Notes: generated by a model not told the origin, from the sequence alone. Counted from the first letter of the stretch, positions 35,734 to 45,286 are shown. The stretch: DNA of 64,000 nt from Ruminococcus sp. (GCA_020860605.1 JAJBTZ010000061.1:1-64000); one strand, 5' to 3'. Program-made: numbers and translations.

Positions 35734-37014
35734 TTACTCCTCACCAGAAGTTTTATCTGAAACTTCTCCGTCAGCGTTCCCAGAAGCCTCTTCAGAAACC
35801 TCAACCTTCGGGATAATGGTCCCTTCAGAACCGATATTGACTCCCGCCATCGAGTAGTAAGACGTCTCCGTCGGCATCTTCTTGTTTGTAAGATTTCGGT
35901 TGATTATCGCCGAGATTATGTCAAACACAACCGCAAACAGCGGAACTCCGATAATCATTCCGACAATTCCGAAGAGATTTCCGCATACGATGATAGAAAC
36001 AAGAACCCAGAATGACGAAATTCCAATCCTGTCGCCCAAAATCTTCGGACCGATGACGTTTCCGTCCACCTGCTGCAAAACAAGAATGAAAATTATGAAC
36101 CAGATAACCTTGCTCGGGTCGGCGATGAGAACTAAGATCGCACTTGGGATAGCTCCGATAAACGGCCCGAATATCGGGATTATATTCGTGATTCCGATGA
36201 TAATGGAAATGATCATGACATAAGGCATCTGCAAAATCAACATTCCAGCAGCACAGATGCAGCCGATGATAATCGAGTCGAGAATCTTTCCATAGATGAA
36301 TCCCAAGAGAGCATGATTTGTGCTCGAAGTAAACGTAAAGAGCGAATGATAAACTCTCTCAGGGAAGAGCCCGACAATGAGCTTCTTCGCCTGTGCCTGC
36401 AAAAGCTCCTTGCTCGCAAGGAAGTAGATTGCGACGAAGAACCCGAGTATAAAGTTCTTGACCGAATTAGCAAAGCTGAGAAGGCTTGTAAGCAGGGTCG
36501 ACAGCTGAGAGGCTAAGTTCGATACAAACGAGCTCAAGTAGGACGTGATATTGTCGAGTTCGTTGTTGACAGCGGTCGCAATGCTCGGATAGTCGTCTAA
36601 AAGCTTTGTGAGCCAGCTTTCAACTGTCGGGTAAACCTCGTTCACGAGACCATCGTAGATTCCAGGAATACTCGAAATAATCTGAGGAATAACCGCCATG
36701 ATGACTAAAACGATAACCGCAATTATGATAACCGATGCAACCGCAATACCAATGGCTCTTGCAGCCTTTGGATGAGCCTTCTTGCGGAAAACAGTTTTCC
36801 CGAGTATTATCTCAGTTCTCTTCATCATAGAATTCATGATAAACGCTATCGCGAGCCCCCAGATTATCGGCTCGAGAACGCTGAGTATGTTCTTAAAGAA
36901 GGAGCTCACCGTGTCCCATTGGAACAGAATCAGCACCACCAGCAGTACTACAGTGATAAATGCAAAGCAGTAGCCAAATACTTTGTTATACTTCTTGTCG
37001 TTAAAGAATCTCAA
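35734..37014 (-). CDS. AI-2E family transporter (PerM-like permease)
   Basis: 426-aa membrane protein with two hydrophobic hairpins, a long amphipathic middle, and the C-terminal group of membrane segments typical of the family (GFIYGKILDSIIIGCICA, IPIFGPFIGAIPSAILVL, GNLFGIVGMIIGVPLFAVV). Members export diverse substrates, including sodium and possibly peptides or autoinducers; substrate unknown. The acidic tail is variable. I use TTG at 37014, preceded by GGTGGAATTAAA, because the ORF-track ATG (37068) falls inside or ahead of the likely -10 box (TATACT). It is the only protein gene on the minus strand before 51 kb. Confidence 0.88.
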   Translation of the reverse strand: MRFFNDKKYNKVFGYCFAFITVVLLVVLILFQWDTVSSFFKNILSVLEPIIWGLAIAFIMNSMMKRTEIILGKTVFRKKAHPKAARAIGIAVASVIIIAVIVLVIMAVIPQIISSIPGIYDGLVNEVYPTVESWLTKLLDDYPSIATAVNNELDNITSYLSSFVSNLASQLSTLLTSLLSFANSVKNFILGFFVAIYFLASKELLQAQAKKLIVGLFPERVYHSLFTFTSSTNHALLGFIYGKILDSIIIGCICAAGMLILQMPYVMIISIIIGITNIIPIFGPFIGAIPSAILVLIADPSKVIWFIIFILVLQQVDGNVIGPKILGDRIGISSFWVLVSIIVCGNLFGIVGMIIGVPLFAVVFDIISAIINRNLTNKKMPTETSYYSMAGVNIGSEGTIIPKVEVSEEASGNADGEVSDKTSGEE

Positions 37015-37056
37015 TTTAATTCCACCAGGTTGATTAGTTGCGCGAAGCTTTCTTAT

Positions 37057-37086
37057 AGTATAAACCATTCTGACGTTAAATGTCCA
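37057..37086 (-). promoter_or_regulatory. Possible promoter for the AI-2E family gene
   Basis: On the minus strand TGGACA-18 bp-TATACT. The -10 is about 43 bp before the proposed TTG start and overlaps the longer ORF's first codons. Confidence 0.5.
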
Positions 37087-37205
37087 TACCCAAAAGTGAA
37101 ATTTTTAGAAAAAGATAAAAATCGCCTTCCTGCTATTTTCTTTTTCGACTGTTTGTGGTATAATCATCTGGTGTAAAACTGTAGCCTACAGATGGAGGAA
37201 AGAAA

Positions 37206-39551
37206 GTGGCAGATAACTTTACCGAGCTAAAAAGAAGAGCTCTTACAAAATATTTTTCGCATCTCAACGACATGCAGCGCGAAGCTGTTTTCACGGTGGA
37301 CGGACCAGTCCTGATATTGGCAGGCGCCGGAAGTGGCAAGACGACCGTCCTCGTCAACCGTGTCGCAAACATGATCTATTTCGGCAACGCCTATAACGAC
37401 ACCTACAGATACTCAGGCGTCACACCAGACGATGAGAAGTTTCTAGAAGACTATGCCGACGGCAGAACCGATGAAAGCGGGCGTTTAAGGCAAATTACCG
37501 CCGTCAATTGCGTAAATCCTTGGAATATCTTAGCAATAACATTCACAAATAAAGCAGCAGGGGAGTTAAAAGACCGCCTTCACCAGATGCTCGGCACCGT
37601 CGCCGACGGCATTACCGCAGCGACCTTCCACTCTGCCTGTGTTAGGATTTTAAGAAGGGAAATCGACAAACTCGGCTATTCCAGTAGCTTCACCATCTAC
37701 GACACCGACGATTCTCAGCGAGTGATAAAAGCCTGCCTTCAGGATTATAATATCTCAGATAAGCGCTTCCCGCCGAAGGAGATTATGCGGGAGATTTCTT
37801 CATCCAAGGAGTCCCAGGTGGACGAAAACGAATATGCAAAGCTCTCGATGGGCGACTACCGCAAGCAGACTATCGCCAAAATCTATTCTGAGTACCAGCA
37901 CAGGCTCCGCACTGCCAACGCCCTCGACTTCGACGATATTATTTTACTGACCGTCAAGCTCTTCGAGGACTTCCCGGACGTCCTTGAGCACTACCAGAAC
38001 CTCTATAAATACATACTTGTCGACGAGTATCAGGACACTAACATGGTCCAGTACCGCCTCATCTCAATGCTCAGCGCCAAGCGGAAGAATCTCTGCGTAG
38101 TCGGTGACGACGACCAGTCGATCTACAAATTCCGTGGCGCCACTATCGAGAATATCCTCTCATTCGAGCACCAGTACGACAACGCCAAGGTCATCCGCCT
38201 TGAGCAGAATTATCGCTCGACCCAGAACATCCTGACCTGCGCCAACGAGGTCATCAAGAACAACCGCAGCCGAAAGGGCAAGAAGCTTTGGACGTCGGCA
38301 GGTGACGGCGAAAAGGTAATGGTCTATGGCGCCTCCACCGAAGCAGGCGAGTCGAGATATGTCGCCGAAACGGTTCTTGAGAACATCAAAAACGGCGGAA
38401 AGTATTCCGACAACGCTGTTTTATATCGCATGAATGCCCAGTCAAACTCTATAGAAAACGCCTTCATGCGAAGCGGAATCCCATATAAAGTCATCGGAGG
38501 CCTTAAGTTCTTCGATCGAAAGGAAGTCAAGGACATCGTCGCTTACCTCTCAGTCCTCAATAACGAAAACGACCTCCTGAGGCTCAAGCGAATCATCAAC
38601 GAGCCCAAGCGTGGCATTGGAACAGCCACAGTCGATGCTCTCGAGAGCATTTCAAGAGACTTGGGCGAATCCCCCTTGCAGGTTATGAGAACCGCCAGAG
38701 ACTACCCAATCCTCTCACGTTCCGCCCCCAAACTCATGAGTTTAGCCGACATGTTCGACGAACTTCGGGAACATTCAGAACTGATCCCACTTCCAGAGCT
38801 CTTAGACGAACTCATGGACAAATCCGGCTACCGGGCATTATTAGAGACCCAAGGCGACGAAGGCCTGACTAGACTTGAGAACATCAACGAGCTCAAGTCC
38901 TCGATGGTCACCTATATTGACGAAGCCGACGAGCCCACACTTTCTGGCTTTTTGGAGGACGTCGCCCTGATTTCAGATATCGACTCAATGGATGAGTCGG
39001 ACAGCGTCACCCTTATGACAGTCCACTCCGCCAAAGGCCTCGAGTTCAACAACGTTTTTGTAGTCGGCATGGAGGAAAACATCTTCCCAAGCTCAAGAAG
39101 CCTTGATACAGAGGAAGATGTTGAAGAAGAGCGTCGCCTTGCCTATGTAGCAATAACGAGAGCGAGAAAGCATTTAAGCCTGAGCTATGCCCGTCAACGC
39201 TTACTTTTCGGCTCAACCAACTTCAATCGTCCCTCAAGATTTATCTCAGAGCTTCCCGAAGACGTGATCGAAAAACGTACGGAGAAGACATCTGACGACT
39301 ACCAGAGGCGTCCCACAACGTCCCAGTCAAAGCAGTCATACCTCCAGCAGGCAACCAAGAAGCCTCAGACGACCCAGAAGACGGCAGCCATCGACTTTTC
39401 AGTCGGCGACAGGGTGCATCACAACGTTTTTGGCGACGGAACAATCTTAAAAGTCACGAAGATGTCAAACGACAGCCTTCTCGAAGTCGCCTTCGACACC
39501 GTCGGTACAAAGAAGATAATGGCAGCCTTCGCCAAAATCTCAAAGATATAA
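37206..39551 (+). CDS. pcrA: UvrD/PcrA-type DNA helicase
   Basis: 3'-5' SF1 helicase for repair and removal of RecA or transcription obstacles. Motifs: LNDMQREAVFTVDGPVLILAG, Walker A AGAGSGKTTVLVNR, LAITFTNKAAGELKDR, motif II YILVDEYQDTN, GDDDQSIYKFRGA, TVHSAKGLEFNNVFVVG and YVAITRARKHL. A stretch of about 45 residues rich in Asp/Tyr is inserted between motifs I and Ia. The C-terminal Tudor-like segment (SVGDRVHHNVFGDGTILKV) is the RNA-polymerase-binding part known in PcrA. GTG start after GGAGGAAAGAAA; a TATAAT (37159-37164) with weak -35 lies upstream. 781 aa. Confidence 0.95.
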   Translation: MADNFTELKRRALTKYFSHLNDMQREAVFTVDGPVLILAGAGSGKTTVLVNRVANMIYFGNAYNDTYRYSGVTPDDEKFLEDYADGRTDESGRLRQITAVNCVNPWNILAITFTNKAAGELKDRLHQMLGTVADGITAATFHSACVRILRREIDKLGYSSSFTIYDTDDSQRVIKACLQDYNISDKRFPPKEIMREISSSKESQVDENEYAKLSMGDYRKQTIAKIYSEYQHRLRTANALDFDDIILLTVKLFEDFPDVLEHYQNLYKYILVDEYQDTNMVQYRLISMLSAKRKNLCVVGDDDQSIYKFRGATIENILSFEHQYDNAKVIRLEQNYRSTQNILTCANEVIKNNRSRKGKKLWTSAGDGEKVMVYGASTEAGESRYVAETVLENIKNGGKYSDNAVLYRMNAQSNSIENAFMRSGIPYKVIGGLKFFDRKEVKDIVAYLSVLNNENDLLRLKRIINEPKRGIGTATVDALESISRDLGESPLQVMRTARDYPILSRSAPKLMSLADMFDELREHSELIPLPELLDELMDKSGYRALLETQGDEGLTRLENINELKSSMVTYIDEADEPTLSGFLEDVALISDIDSMDESDSVTLMTVHSAKGLEFNNVFVVGMEENIFPSSRSLDTEEDVEEERRLAYVAITRARKHLSLSYARQRLLFGSTNFNRPSRFISELPEDVIEKRTEKTSDDYQRRPTTSQSKQSYLQQATKKPQTTQKTAAIDFSVGDRVHHNVFGDGTILKVTKMSNDSLLEVAFDTVGTKKIMAAFAKISKI

Positions 39552-39566
39552 AGATAGGAAATACTT

Positions 39567-40163
39567 ATGGCATACACATATGAAGATTATCTAACAGAAG
39601 ACATGCTGAGCCTCCATGACGAGATGGCAGTAAAAATCCTCATCTGCTACTTCTTAAGACAGATAAACCGTCCGATAACACCAACTCAGCTCGCAGAGAT
39701 AGCAACCACCGACGGCATAGTGAACTATTTCACCTACTCATCGGTTGTTGAGAGTATGCTCGAAGACGGTATGCTCTCGCTCGAAAAAAACGGCGATGAG
39801 GAATGCTATGTCCTCTCGGAAGCAGCAAGAGCCGGAGCTGACAGCTTCAAGCAGCAGGTACCTTCACGCTTCCGCAACAAGATTCTTTCAGCCGGCCTGA
39901 AGTTCTTCGCCAAGCTCAAGAACGACAACGACGTCAAAGTCACCGTTTCTCAGCAGGAAAAAGGCTATCTTGTCGGAGTAACCTGCCAGGACTCCGGCAC
40001 CGTTCTTATGGATCTGAAGCTTTATGCTCCCGATGAGGAGCAGGCCAATCTGTTAGCAGAAAAAATCAGGCTGAATCCAACCGATTTCTACGCAAAAGTC
40101 ATCGACTTTGCAACAGGAAACGAAGAATACCAGCCTGAAGTAAAGGAGGTCGACGACCTTTGA
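39567..40163 (+). CDS. DUF4364 family protein
   Basis: 198 aa, soluble, with an N-terminal winged-helix-like region (LICYFLRQINRPITPTQLAEIA, VVESMLEDGMLS) and a mixed C-terminal domain. It matches my recollection of the clostridial DUF4364 family, predicted to bind DNA but not characterised. It follows pcrA and overlaps the HD phosphohydrolase gene by TTGA, so all three are probably co-transcribed. Function not known. Confidence 0.7.
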   Translation: MAYTYEDYLTEDMLSLHDEMAVKILICYFLRQINRPITPTQLAEIATTDGIVNYFTYSSVVESMLEDGMLSLEKNGDEECYVLSEAARAGADSFKQQVPSRFRNKILSAGLKFFAKLKNDNDVKVTVSQQEKGYLVGVTCQDSGTVLMDLKLYAPDEEQANLLAEKIRLNPTDFYAKVIDFATGNEEYQPEVKEVDDL

Positions 40164-40747
40164 GCCAGACTGAAAACAACAGCTTTTTCGCGCTTACATC
40201 CCGAATGAAGTACATAAACCGTTGGGGACTGATGAGAAACACCCGCAACGAAAATATCGCCGAGCATTCTCTCGACACTGCCATAATAGCTCATCTGCTC
40301 TGTGTCCTCCGCAACGACCGCTTCGGCGGAAACGTCGACCCAGACCGAGCAGCAGTCCTCGCTATCTTCCACGACACAACAGAGATTATAACAGGAGACT
40401 TGCCGACTCCCGTCAAATACCTTAATCCTGAAATCAGGACCGCCTATAAGGACGTCGAGGCAGCAGCCGTTGAAAAGCTCCTTGGCTGCATCCCTGAAGA
40501 CATAAGAGGGGAGTACGACAGCATCTTCAAATCGGAAGACAAAGAGCTTCTCAGCCTTGTCAAGGCTGCCGATAAGATTTCGGCACTTATAAAGTGTATT
40601 GAAGAACGCAAATCTGGCAACCGCGACTTCGAGGAGGCCGAAAAGCAGACCTTCGATTCAATCAGGGCTATGGGAATTCCCGAGGCCAACATGTTCCTTG
40701 ACGAATTCCTTCCCGCATACGAGCTTACTCTCGACGAGCAGGCTTAA
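40160..40747 (+). CDS. YfbR-like 5'-deoxynucleotidase (HD domain)
   Basis: HD-superfamily phosphohydrolase that dephosphorylates deoxynucleoside monophosphates in the YfbR family. Metal motif residues are in NENIAEHSLDTAIIAH, AIFHDTTEIITGDLPTPVKY and LVKAADKISALIKCIEE. 195 aa, family length. The start is TTG, sharing TTGA with the stop of the upstream gene, with AAGGAGGTCGACGACC as ribosome binding site. Confidence 0.9.
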   Translation: MSQTENNSFFALTSRMKYINRWGLMRNTRNENIAEHSLDTAIIAHLLCVLRNDRFGGNVDPDRAAVLAIFHDTTEIITGDLPTPVKYLNPEIRTAYKDVEAAAVEKLLGCIPEDIRGEYDSIFKSEDKELLSLVKAADKISALIKCIEERKSGNRDFEEAEKQTFDSIRAMGIPEANMFLDEFLPAYELTLDEQA

Positions 40748-40768
40748 CCATCATAAAGGGTGATTTCA

Positions 40769-41935
40769 TTGCTAAAAAGGCTTTTTATCAAGGACTACCA
40801 AAACACATCCGACCCGTCAGTAAGACTGAGATATGGCCTCACAGCAGGCGTTTTCGGAGTCGTGACGAATGTCCTTCTGTTTCTGTTCAAGCTTTTGGTC
40901 GGACTGATGTCACATAGTATCACCGTTATTGCCGATGCTGTCAACAACCTCTCCGATGCAGCCTCGTCCATCTTCACGATGGTAGGTTTCAAGCTCTCAA
41001 GTCGCCCTGCCGATAAGGATCACCCTTATGGCCATGCAAGATATGAGGAGATAACTGCCCTGATTGTTGCACTTCTTGTCCTCTGTGTCGGTGTCCTCTT
41101 CGCAAAAAGCTCGATTGATAAGATAATCACGCCAAGTGATCTCGAAATCAGTGTCGTGACCTACATCGTCCTCATCGCTGCAATCGCCGTGAAGCTCTGG
41201 CAGTACTTCACTTACCTGGACTTCTCGAAGGCTATAGACTCCGATGCTCTGAAGGCCGATGCGGTAGACTCGAGAAACGACGTCATCACGACATCATCCG
41301 TCATCCTCAGCATGGCAGTCATGCAGATATTCAAAATAAACCTTGATGGCTGGTTCGGACTCATAATCTCAGTTTTCGTGATAATCTCCGCCGTGAGAAC
41401 CCTTTCCGAAGTCATCAGCCCGATGCTCGGCGAGCATCCTGACGAAAAGCTGGTCGAGTCGATCTATTCGCTTGTTAAAGGCAGAGAAAACGTCGTAGGC
41501 TACCACGACCTGATAGTCCACAGCTACGGGGCAGGGAAGTGCTATGCCTCCCTCCATGTCGAAGTCGACGCTTCACAGGACATCTTCCTCCTGCACGACA
41601 TGATCGACACTATCGAGCGTGAAGCCATGGAAAAGCTCGGAATCCTACTGACTATCCACATGGACCCAGTCGATATGAAGGACCCGCATAGAAACAAGCT
41701 TTACGACATCACTGTTGAAGCTCTTCATTCAGAATTCGGCAGCGACCTTGGAATCCACGATTTCCGAATTGTCGCCGGCCCAACCCATACAAATATACTT
41801 TTTGACATTGTAGAGCCGTTCGGAGAATACTATGACATAAACCGCATCGAAACCCTTTTGACGGAGAAATATCTTGAGGCTCACGACCCCACACAATACT
41901 ACTTCGTCATCAACGATGATAAGAAGATGGACTGA
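40769..41935 (+). CDS. Cation diffusion facilitator efflux transporter
   Basis: CDF proteins export Zn, Mn, Fe or Co in exchange for protons. About six membrane segments contain the metal sites SITVIADAVNNLSDAASS and DAVDSRNDVITTSS, with HPYGHARYEE between them; the C-terminal cytoplasmic domain (from about residue 210) binds regulatory metal. A second ferredoxin-like stretch lengthens it to 388 aa. The track starts at GTG 40760, but AAAGGGTGAT there is itself a Shine-Dalgarno 5-6 nt before TTG 40769, which I prefer. Confidence 0.92.
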   Translation: MLKRLFIKDYQNTSDPSVRLRYGLTAGVFGVVTNVLLFLFKLLVGLMSHSITVIADAVNNLSDAASSIFTMVGFKLSSRPADKDHPYGHARYEEITALIVALLVLCVGVLFAKSSIDKIITPSDLEISVVTYIVLIAAIAVKLWQYFTYLDFSKAIDSDALKADAVDSRNDVITTSSVILSMAVMQIFKINLDGWFGLIISVFVIISAVRTLSEVISPMLGEHPDEKLVESIYSLVKGRENVVGYHDLIVHSYGAGKCYASLHVEVDASQDIFLLHDMIDTIEREAMEKLGILLTIHMDPVDMKDPHRNKLYDITVEALHSEFGSDLGIHDFRIVAGPTHTNILFDIVEPFGEYYDINRIETLLTEKYLEAHDPTQYYFVINDDKKMD

Positions 41936-43074
41936 TGAAAAAAACTAAATTCAAAAAATCCGACATTGTTCTGATAGCCGTTTTCGTTCTGGCGGTTTTG
42001 CTTAACGTAATCGCCCGCCTCTCGACGACTATCTCTGACTTCTATGTTCAAAAAATCTACCCAGTAATCTCGACACCGTTTATCTGGTTGTCAGGACTCT
42101 TCCCGTTTTCGGTTGGCGAGGTTATGATAGTCCTTGCCGTTCTCCTTGTCCTGATCGGCTTGCCGGTATTCATAATCTTCATGATAGTGAAGCGCAAAAA
42201 TAAGAGGCTCACCTCGAAAGTCTCAGGCTTCACCCTCCGCTTCGTTGCCTGGATAGTGGCCTATGTTCTCATGACTGAGACCACGAACTGCTTCATCATG
42301 TACCAGTGCACTCCATTCTCAGAGCGCTATTTTGAGGAGACTGAACACACCGAAGAGCTCCTGATTGAGACCATCGGCGCCGTTGCAGACGGCCTTGCTG
42401 AGCTGTACGACCAGTTCGACAGGGGAGAGGACGGCTACATCGTCCTCGCAGACACCTACATAGACGAGTGCAAGGAAGCCCTCCAGAACATCTCCGAAGA
42501 CTACTCCCAGCTTTCCGGCTACTACCCGAACCCAAAGGGCATCTTCTTCTCCTTCTTCATGTCTCAGGAGAGCATCATCGGCCTCTACATCCCGTTCGCT
42601 TTTGAAGCGACCTACAACCGCGACGCTCAGGACATCTCGAAGCCCGCCACCATCTGCCACGAGCTTGCTCACCTGAAGGGCATCATCCAGGAGGACGAAG
42701 CCAGCTTCGTCGCTTATGTCGCCTGCTTCAATTCTGACTCGGCAGCTGTCCGCTATAGTGGTCTCCTTGACGCCTTCTACTACCTCTATTCCGACGCCTC
42801 AGAGCTCTTCGGCACTTCTTATGAGGACGCCCTCCGGGAAGCAATCGCGAATGTTCCTTCAGAGGTCTGGGATTATGATATGTATTCGTTCAAATCGACC
42901 TATTGGGAGGAAAACGAGGACAAGGAGATAATCCCGACTGAAACCGTCCAGGCTGTCTCCGAAGCCCTGACAGACGCCAACCTCAAGTTCAACGATGTTG
43001 AAGAGGGCATCGAAATCTACTACGAAGTCACCAAGCTCCTCATGGACTACTACGCTGCAGGTGGCACCATCTGA
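41935..43074 (+). CDS. DUF3810 membrane zinc-metallopeptidase-like protein
   Basis: 379 aa with three predicted membrane segments in the first 125 residues, then a domain with the zincin motif ICHELAHLKGI and a downstream DEASFVAYVAC that can supply the third ligand Glu. This matches DUF3810. The active domain would be extracellular or at the membrane surface. Substrate unknown. The start overlaps the upstream stop (TGATG), so it is coupled to the cation transporter. The following intergenic gap shows no clear terminator. Confidence 0.8.
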   Translation: MKKTKFKKSDIVLIAVFVLAVLLNVIARLSTTISDFYVQKIYPVISTPFIWLSGLFPFSVGEVMIVLAVLLVLIGLPVFIIFMIVKRKNKRLTSKVSGFTLRFVAWIVAYVLMTETTNCFIMYQCTPFSERYFEETEHTEELLIETIGAVADGLAELYDQFDRGEDGYIVLADTYIDECKEALQNISEDYSQLSGYYPNPKGIFFSFFMSQESIIGLYIPFAFEATYNRDAQDISKPATICHELAHLKGIIQEDEASFVAYVACFNSDSAAVRYSGLLDAFYYLYSDASELFGTSYEDALREAIANVPSEVWDYDMYSFKSTYWEENEDKEIIPTETVQAVSEALTDANLKFNDVEEGIEIYYEVTKLLMDYYAAGGTI

Positions 43075-43136
43075 CCAAGTTTCCAAGTGGCCCATTTACC
43101 CGCTTTGAATAAAAATCCCTTTCAGGAGGAACATTA

Positions 43137-44372
43137 ATGAAAATAAAGCAACTTCTTTCAGCCTTGCTCGCCTTCATGGTTCTCTTTTCCGCGCTGACAG
43201 CCTGCGGAAGCACCACTTCGGACGAGCCCAGCTCGACCGGCTCGACCAGTTCGTCTGTAGAATCAGGCACCGACGACACCGCCGTCTACGTCGACCGCTC
43301 TGCTGTCTATGCCTATGACGACAATGCTCCCTCTCTTTACGAGGCCTTCTCGCAGTGGTTCAAGGTAGGAACAGCCATGAACACGAGCGACCTCGTGGAA
43401 GGCTCTGAGGAGATGGAAATCCTCATCAAGCAGTATAACGTCTTCACCCTCGAGAACGAGTCGAAGCCGGACGCTATGCACCCGTCGGAGGACGTCTACA
43501 ACTTCGAAGCATTGGACAAGCTCGTCGAATTCGCCAATGAGTACGACAAAACCGTCCGTGGACATGTCCTTGTCTGGCACTCCCAGTGCCCCGACTGGTT
43601 CTTCTACGACGACGATGGCAACACCGTCTCGGCAGACGTTTTAGTCGAGCGTATGAAGGAGCATATCACCACCATCGTCAGCCACTATCAGGGCGAAGTC
43701 GACGTCTGGGACGTTGTTAATGAAGTCTTGGGAGACAACGGTGGCCTCCGCGACTCCATGTGGTACCAGATTATCGGCGACTATGACGGCGACGGTGACA
43801 AGTACGATTTCATCGAAATTGCCTTCACCACAGCTCATGAAGCCGACCCTGACGCCCGGCTCATCATCAATGACTACAGCCTTGAGTCTTCGGAAGATAA
43901 GACCATCACCATGTACATGATGGTCAAGAATATGCTCGAAGAGGGCATTCCGATCGACGGCATCGGCCTTCAGATGCATATTGACATCAACTTCGACGTC
44001 GAAACCTGCAAGAACAACGTCGAAATCCTCATGAAGCTCAAGGAAATCGACCCTGATTTCGTCATCGAAATCACCGAGCTCGACCTCAGCTGCTTCTCCT
44101 GGGACGACCAGTCGACCGAGGTAGAGCTGACCGACGAGTTCGTCGAGAAGTTCGACAGCCTCTACTCCGACATCTTCGAAATGCTCATCGAGTTCTCCGA
44201 AGCCGGCTATCTCGACTCAGTAGTCATGTGGGGCTACAACGACGGCTCAACCTGGCTCAACAGCTACCCCGTCTCCGGCCGAACAAATCACCCCCTCCTG
44301 ATAGACGAGGACTACAAACTCAAGTCCGCCTATTGGGCACTGATTGATCTGGCAGCGTCAAAGTCGTCATAA
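43137..44372 (+). CDS. GH10 endo-1,4-beta-xylanase, lipoprotein
   Basis: Hydrolyses the xylan backbone. A lipoprotein signal ends in LFSALTACGS (Cys about residue 22), then a Ser/Thr-rich linker, so the enzyme is tethered to the outer face of the membrane. The GH10 barrel shows NVFTLENESKPDAMHP, RGHVLVWHSQCPDWF, the acid/base Glu in VWDVVNEVL, the nucleophile in VIEITELDLS and MWGYNDGSTWL. An insert DYDGDGDKYDF after WYQIIG looks like a calcium-binding loop. No attached carbohydrate-binding module or dockerin. TCAGGAGGAACATTA precedes the ATG. 411 aa. Confidence 0.93.
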   Translation: MKIKQLLSALLAFMVLFSALTACGSTTSDEPSSTGSTSSSVESGTDDTAVYVDRSAVYAYDDNAPSLYEAFSQWFKVGTAMNTSDLVEGSEEMEILIKQYNVFTLENESKPDAMHPSEDVYNFEALDKLVEFANEYDKTVRGHVLVWHSQCPDWFFYDDDGNTVSADVLVERMKEHITTIVSHYQGEVDVWDVVNEVLGDNGGLRDSMWYQIIGDYDGDGDKYDFIEIAFTTAHEADPDARLIINDYSLESSEDKTITMYMMVKNMLEEGIPIDGIGLQMHIDINFDVETCKNNVEILMKLKEIDPDFVIEITELDLSCFSWDDQSTEVELTDEFVEKFDSLYSDIFEMLIEFSEAGYLDSVVMWGYNDGSTWLNSYPVSGRTNHPLLIDEDYKLKSAYWALIDLAASKSS

Positions 44373-44460
44373 TTCTCAACCCCGTTTCAAATCCCCACAT
44401 CCCCATCCCTAATATAAAAAATTTTCATCAATCTTTTCTCAAAAATAACGTCCACATCAG
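44373..44460 (+). other. Gap between xylanase gene and surface-protein promoter 1
   Basis: C-rich then A/T-rich stretch; I see no hairpin terminator, gene or repeat in it. Confidence 0.5.
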
Positions 44461-44489
44461 TTGACTTTTCTGCGGTTTGGTGTTATCAT
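44461..44489 (+). promoter_or_regulatory. Promoter of surface-protein paralog 1
   Basis: TTGACT-17 bp-TATCAT. The predicted transcript would begin 7 nt after the -10 at the GG of GGTTTTATACC, giving a leader of about 35 nt. Paralogs 2 and 3 have the same layout. Confidence 0.85.
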
Positions 44490-44504
44490 AGATATGGTTT
44501 TATA

Positions 44505-44520
44505 CCAAAATATATTTTGG
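44505..44520 (+). promoter_or_regulatory. Shared leader palindrome, copy 1
   Basis: Perfect 16-bp palindrome CCAAAATATATTTTGG whose last two G bases are the first two of the Shine-Dalgarno GGAGG. An upstream TGGT can pair with its ACCA, a competing fold. Same element at 46070-46085 and 47909-47924. Confidence 0.85.
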
Positions 44521-44530
44521 AGGAATTCAA

Positions 44531-45232
44531 ATGAAAAAATTTGTATCAATCGCTCTGGCGATCGTCATGATGCTTTCTGTAAGCGTTTGCGCTTTCGCTG
44601 ATGACTATGTTGATAGCATTGCAACCGAAGTTCTTTCAACCTACGAGCCTCTCTTCCCAATGGACAACGGCTGGTGGACCGAAGATTCCGACCTCGGCAG
44701 CTCTACTGACGCTGGTGCTGAGTTCGCAGAGGCTATCTTGGTTGACGGCGCTAAGATCGTTATCAAGGCTGACGCTATCGCAGGCTCCACTGAGGATGGC
44801 TATGGCTTCCAGTATGGTGTTCAGACCACCGATACTTGGGTAATGGTTCTTGCTCACTTCAACTATGCTAATGGTGAAGGCAACTTGGCTGCTGAAGAAG
44901 TAGTTGTAGAAGGCGACTATGCTTACATCATCGTTGATGCTGCTGAATTTGTTGACGCTCTTACCGCTAACGACATCGACCTCACTGTTAACACTTGGCA
45001 GTGGATCTTCGGTGCCTGCACAGGCGCTAAGACCTATGGCGTTTACGTAGTCAGCACTGGTGCTGCAGCAGAAGAGACCACCGAAGAGGCTGAGGCTGCT
45101 GAGGAAACTACTGAAGAGGCTGCTGAGTCCACTGAGACTTCTACTGCTTCTTCTCCTGACACTGGTGTAGCTCTTGCCCTCGTTCCGATGGCAATCGCTG
45201 GCATCGCAGTTGTTAGCTCCAAGAGAAGGTAA
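44531..45232 (+). CDS. Secreted wall-anchored protein, paralog 1 (SPDTG tail)
   Basis: 233 aa. A Sec signal peptide (MKKFVSIALAIVMMLSVSV, cleavage near AFA/DD) is followed by an ectodomain of about 150 residues with beta-rich, Trp-containing segments (NGWWTED, VQTTDTWVMVL, NTWQWIFGACTG), a Glu/Ala/Thr linker (EEAEAAEETTEEAAEST), then SPDTG, a hydrophobic stretch and SKRR. This is the layout of a sortase substrate; SPxTG is the type recognised by C. difficile SrtB. Codons favour GCT/GTT/ACT, unlike nearby housekeeping genes, suggesting high expression. I do not recognise the ectodomain; a carbohydrate-binding jelly roll is a guess encouraged by the adjacent xylanase. Confidence 0.8.
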   Translation: MKKFVSIALAIVMMLSVSVCAFADDYVDSIATEVLSTYEPLFPMDNGWWTEDSDLGSSTDAGAEFAEAILVDGAKIVIKADAIAGSTEDGYGFQYGVQTTDTWVMVLAHFNYANGEGNLAAEEVVVEGDYAYIIVDAAEFVDALTANDIDLTVNTWQWIFGACTGAKTYGVYVVSTGAAAEETTEEAEAAEETTEEAAESTETSTASSPDTGVALALVPMAIAGIAVVSSKRR

Positions 45233-45249
45233 TTCTCAAGTAACTCCCA

Positions 45250-45286
45250 AAAGACCGTAGGCCAGAGGCTTGCGGTCTTTTTCTTT
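45250..45286 (+). terminator. Terminator of paralog 1
   Basis: AAAGACCG and CGGTCTTT frame the hairpin, followed by TTCTTT. The same outer stem ends paralogs 2 and 3. Confidence 0.85.
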
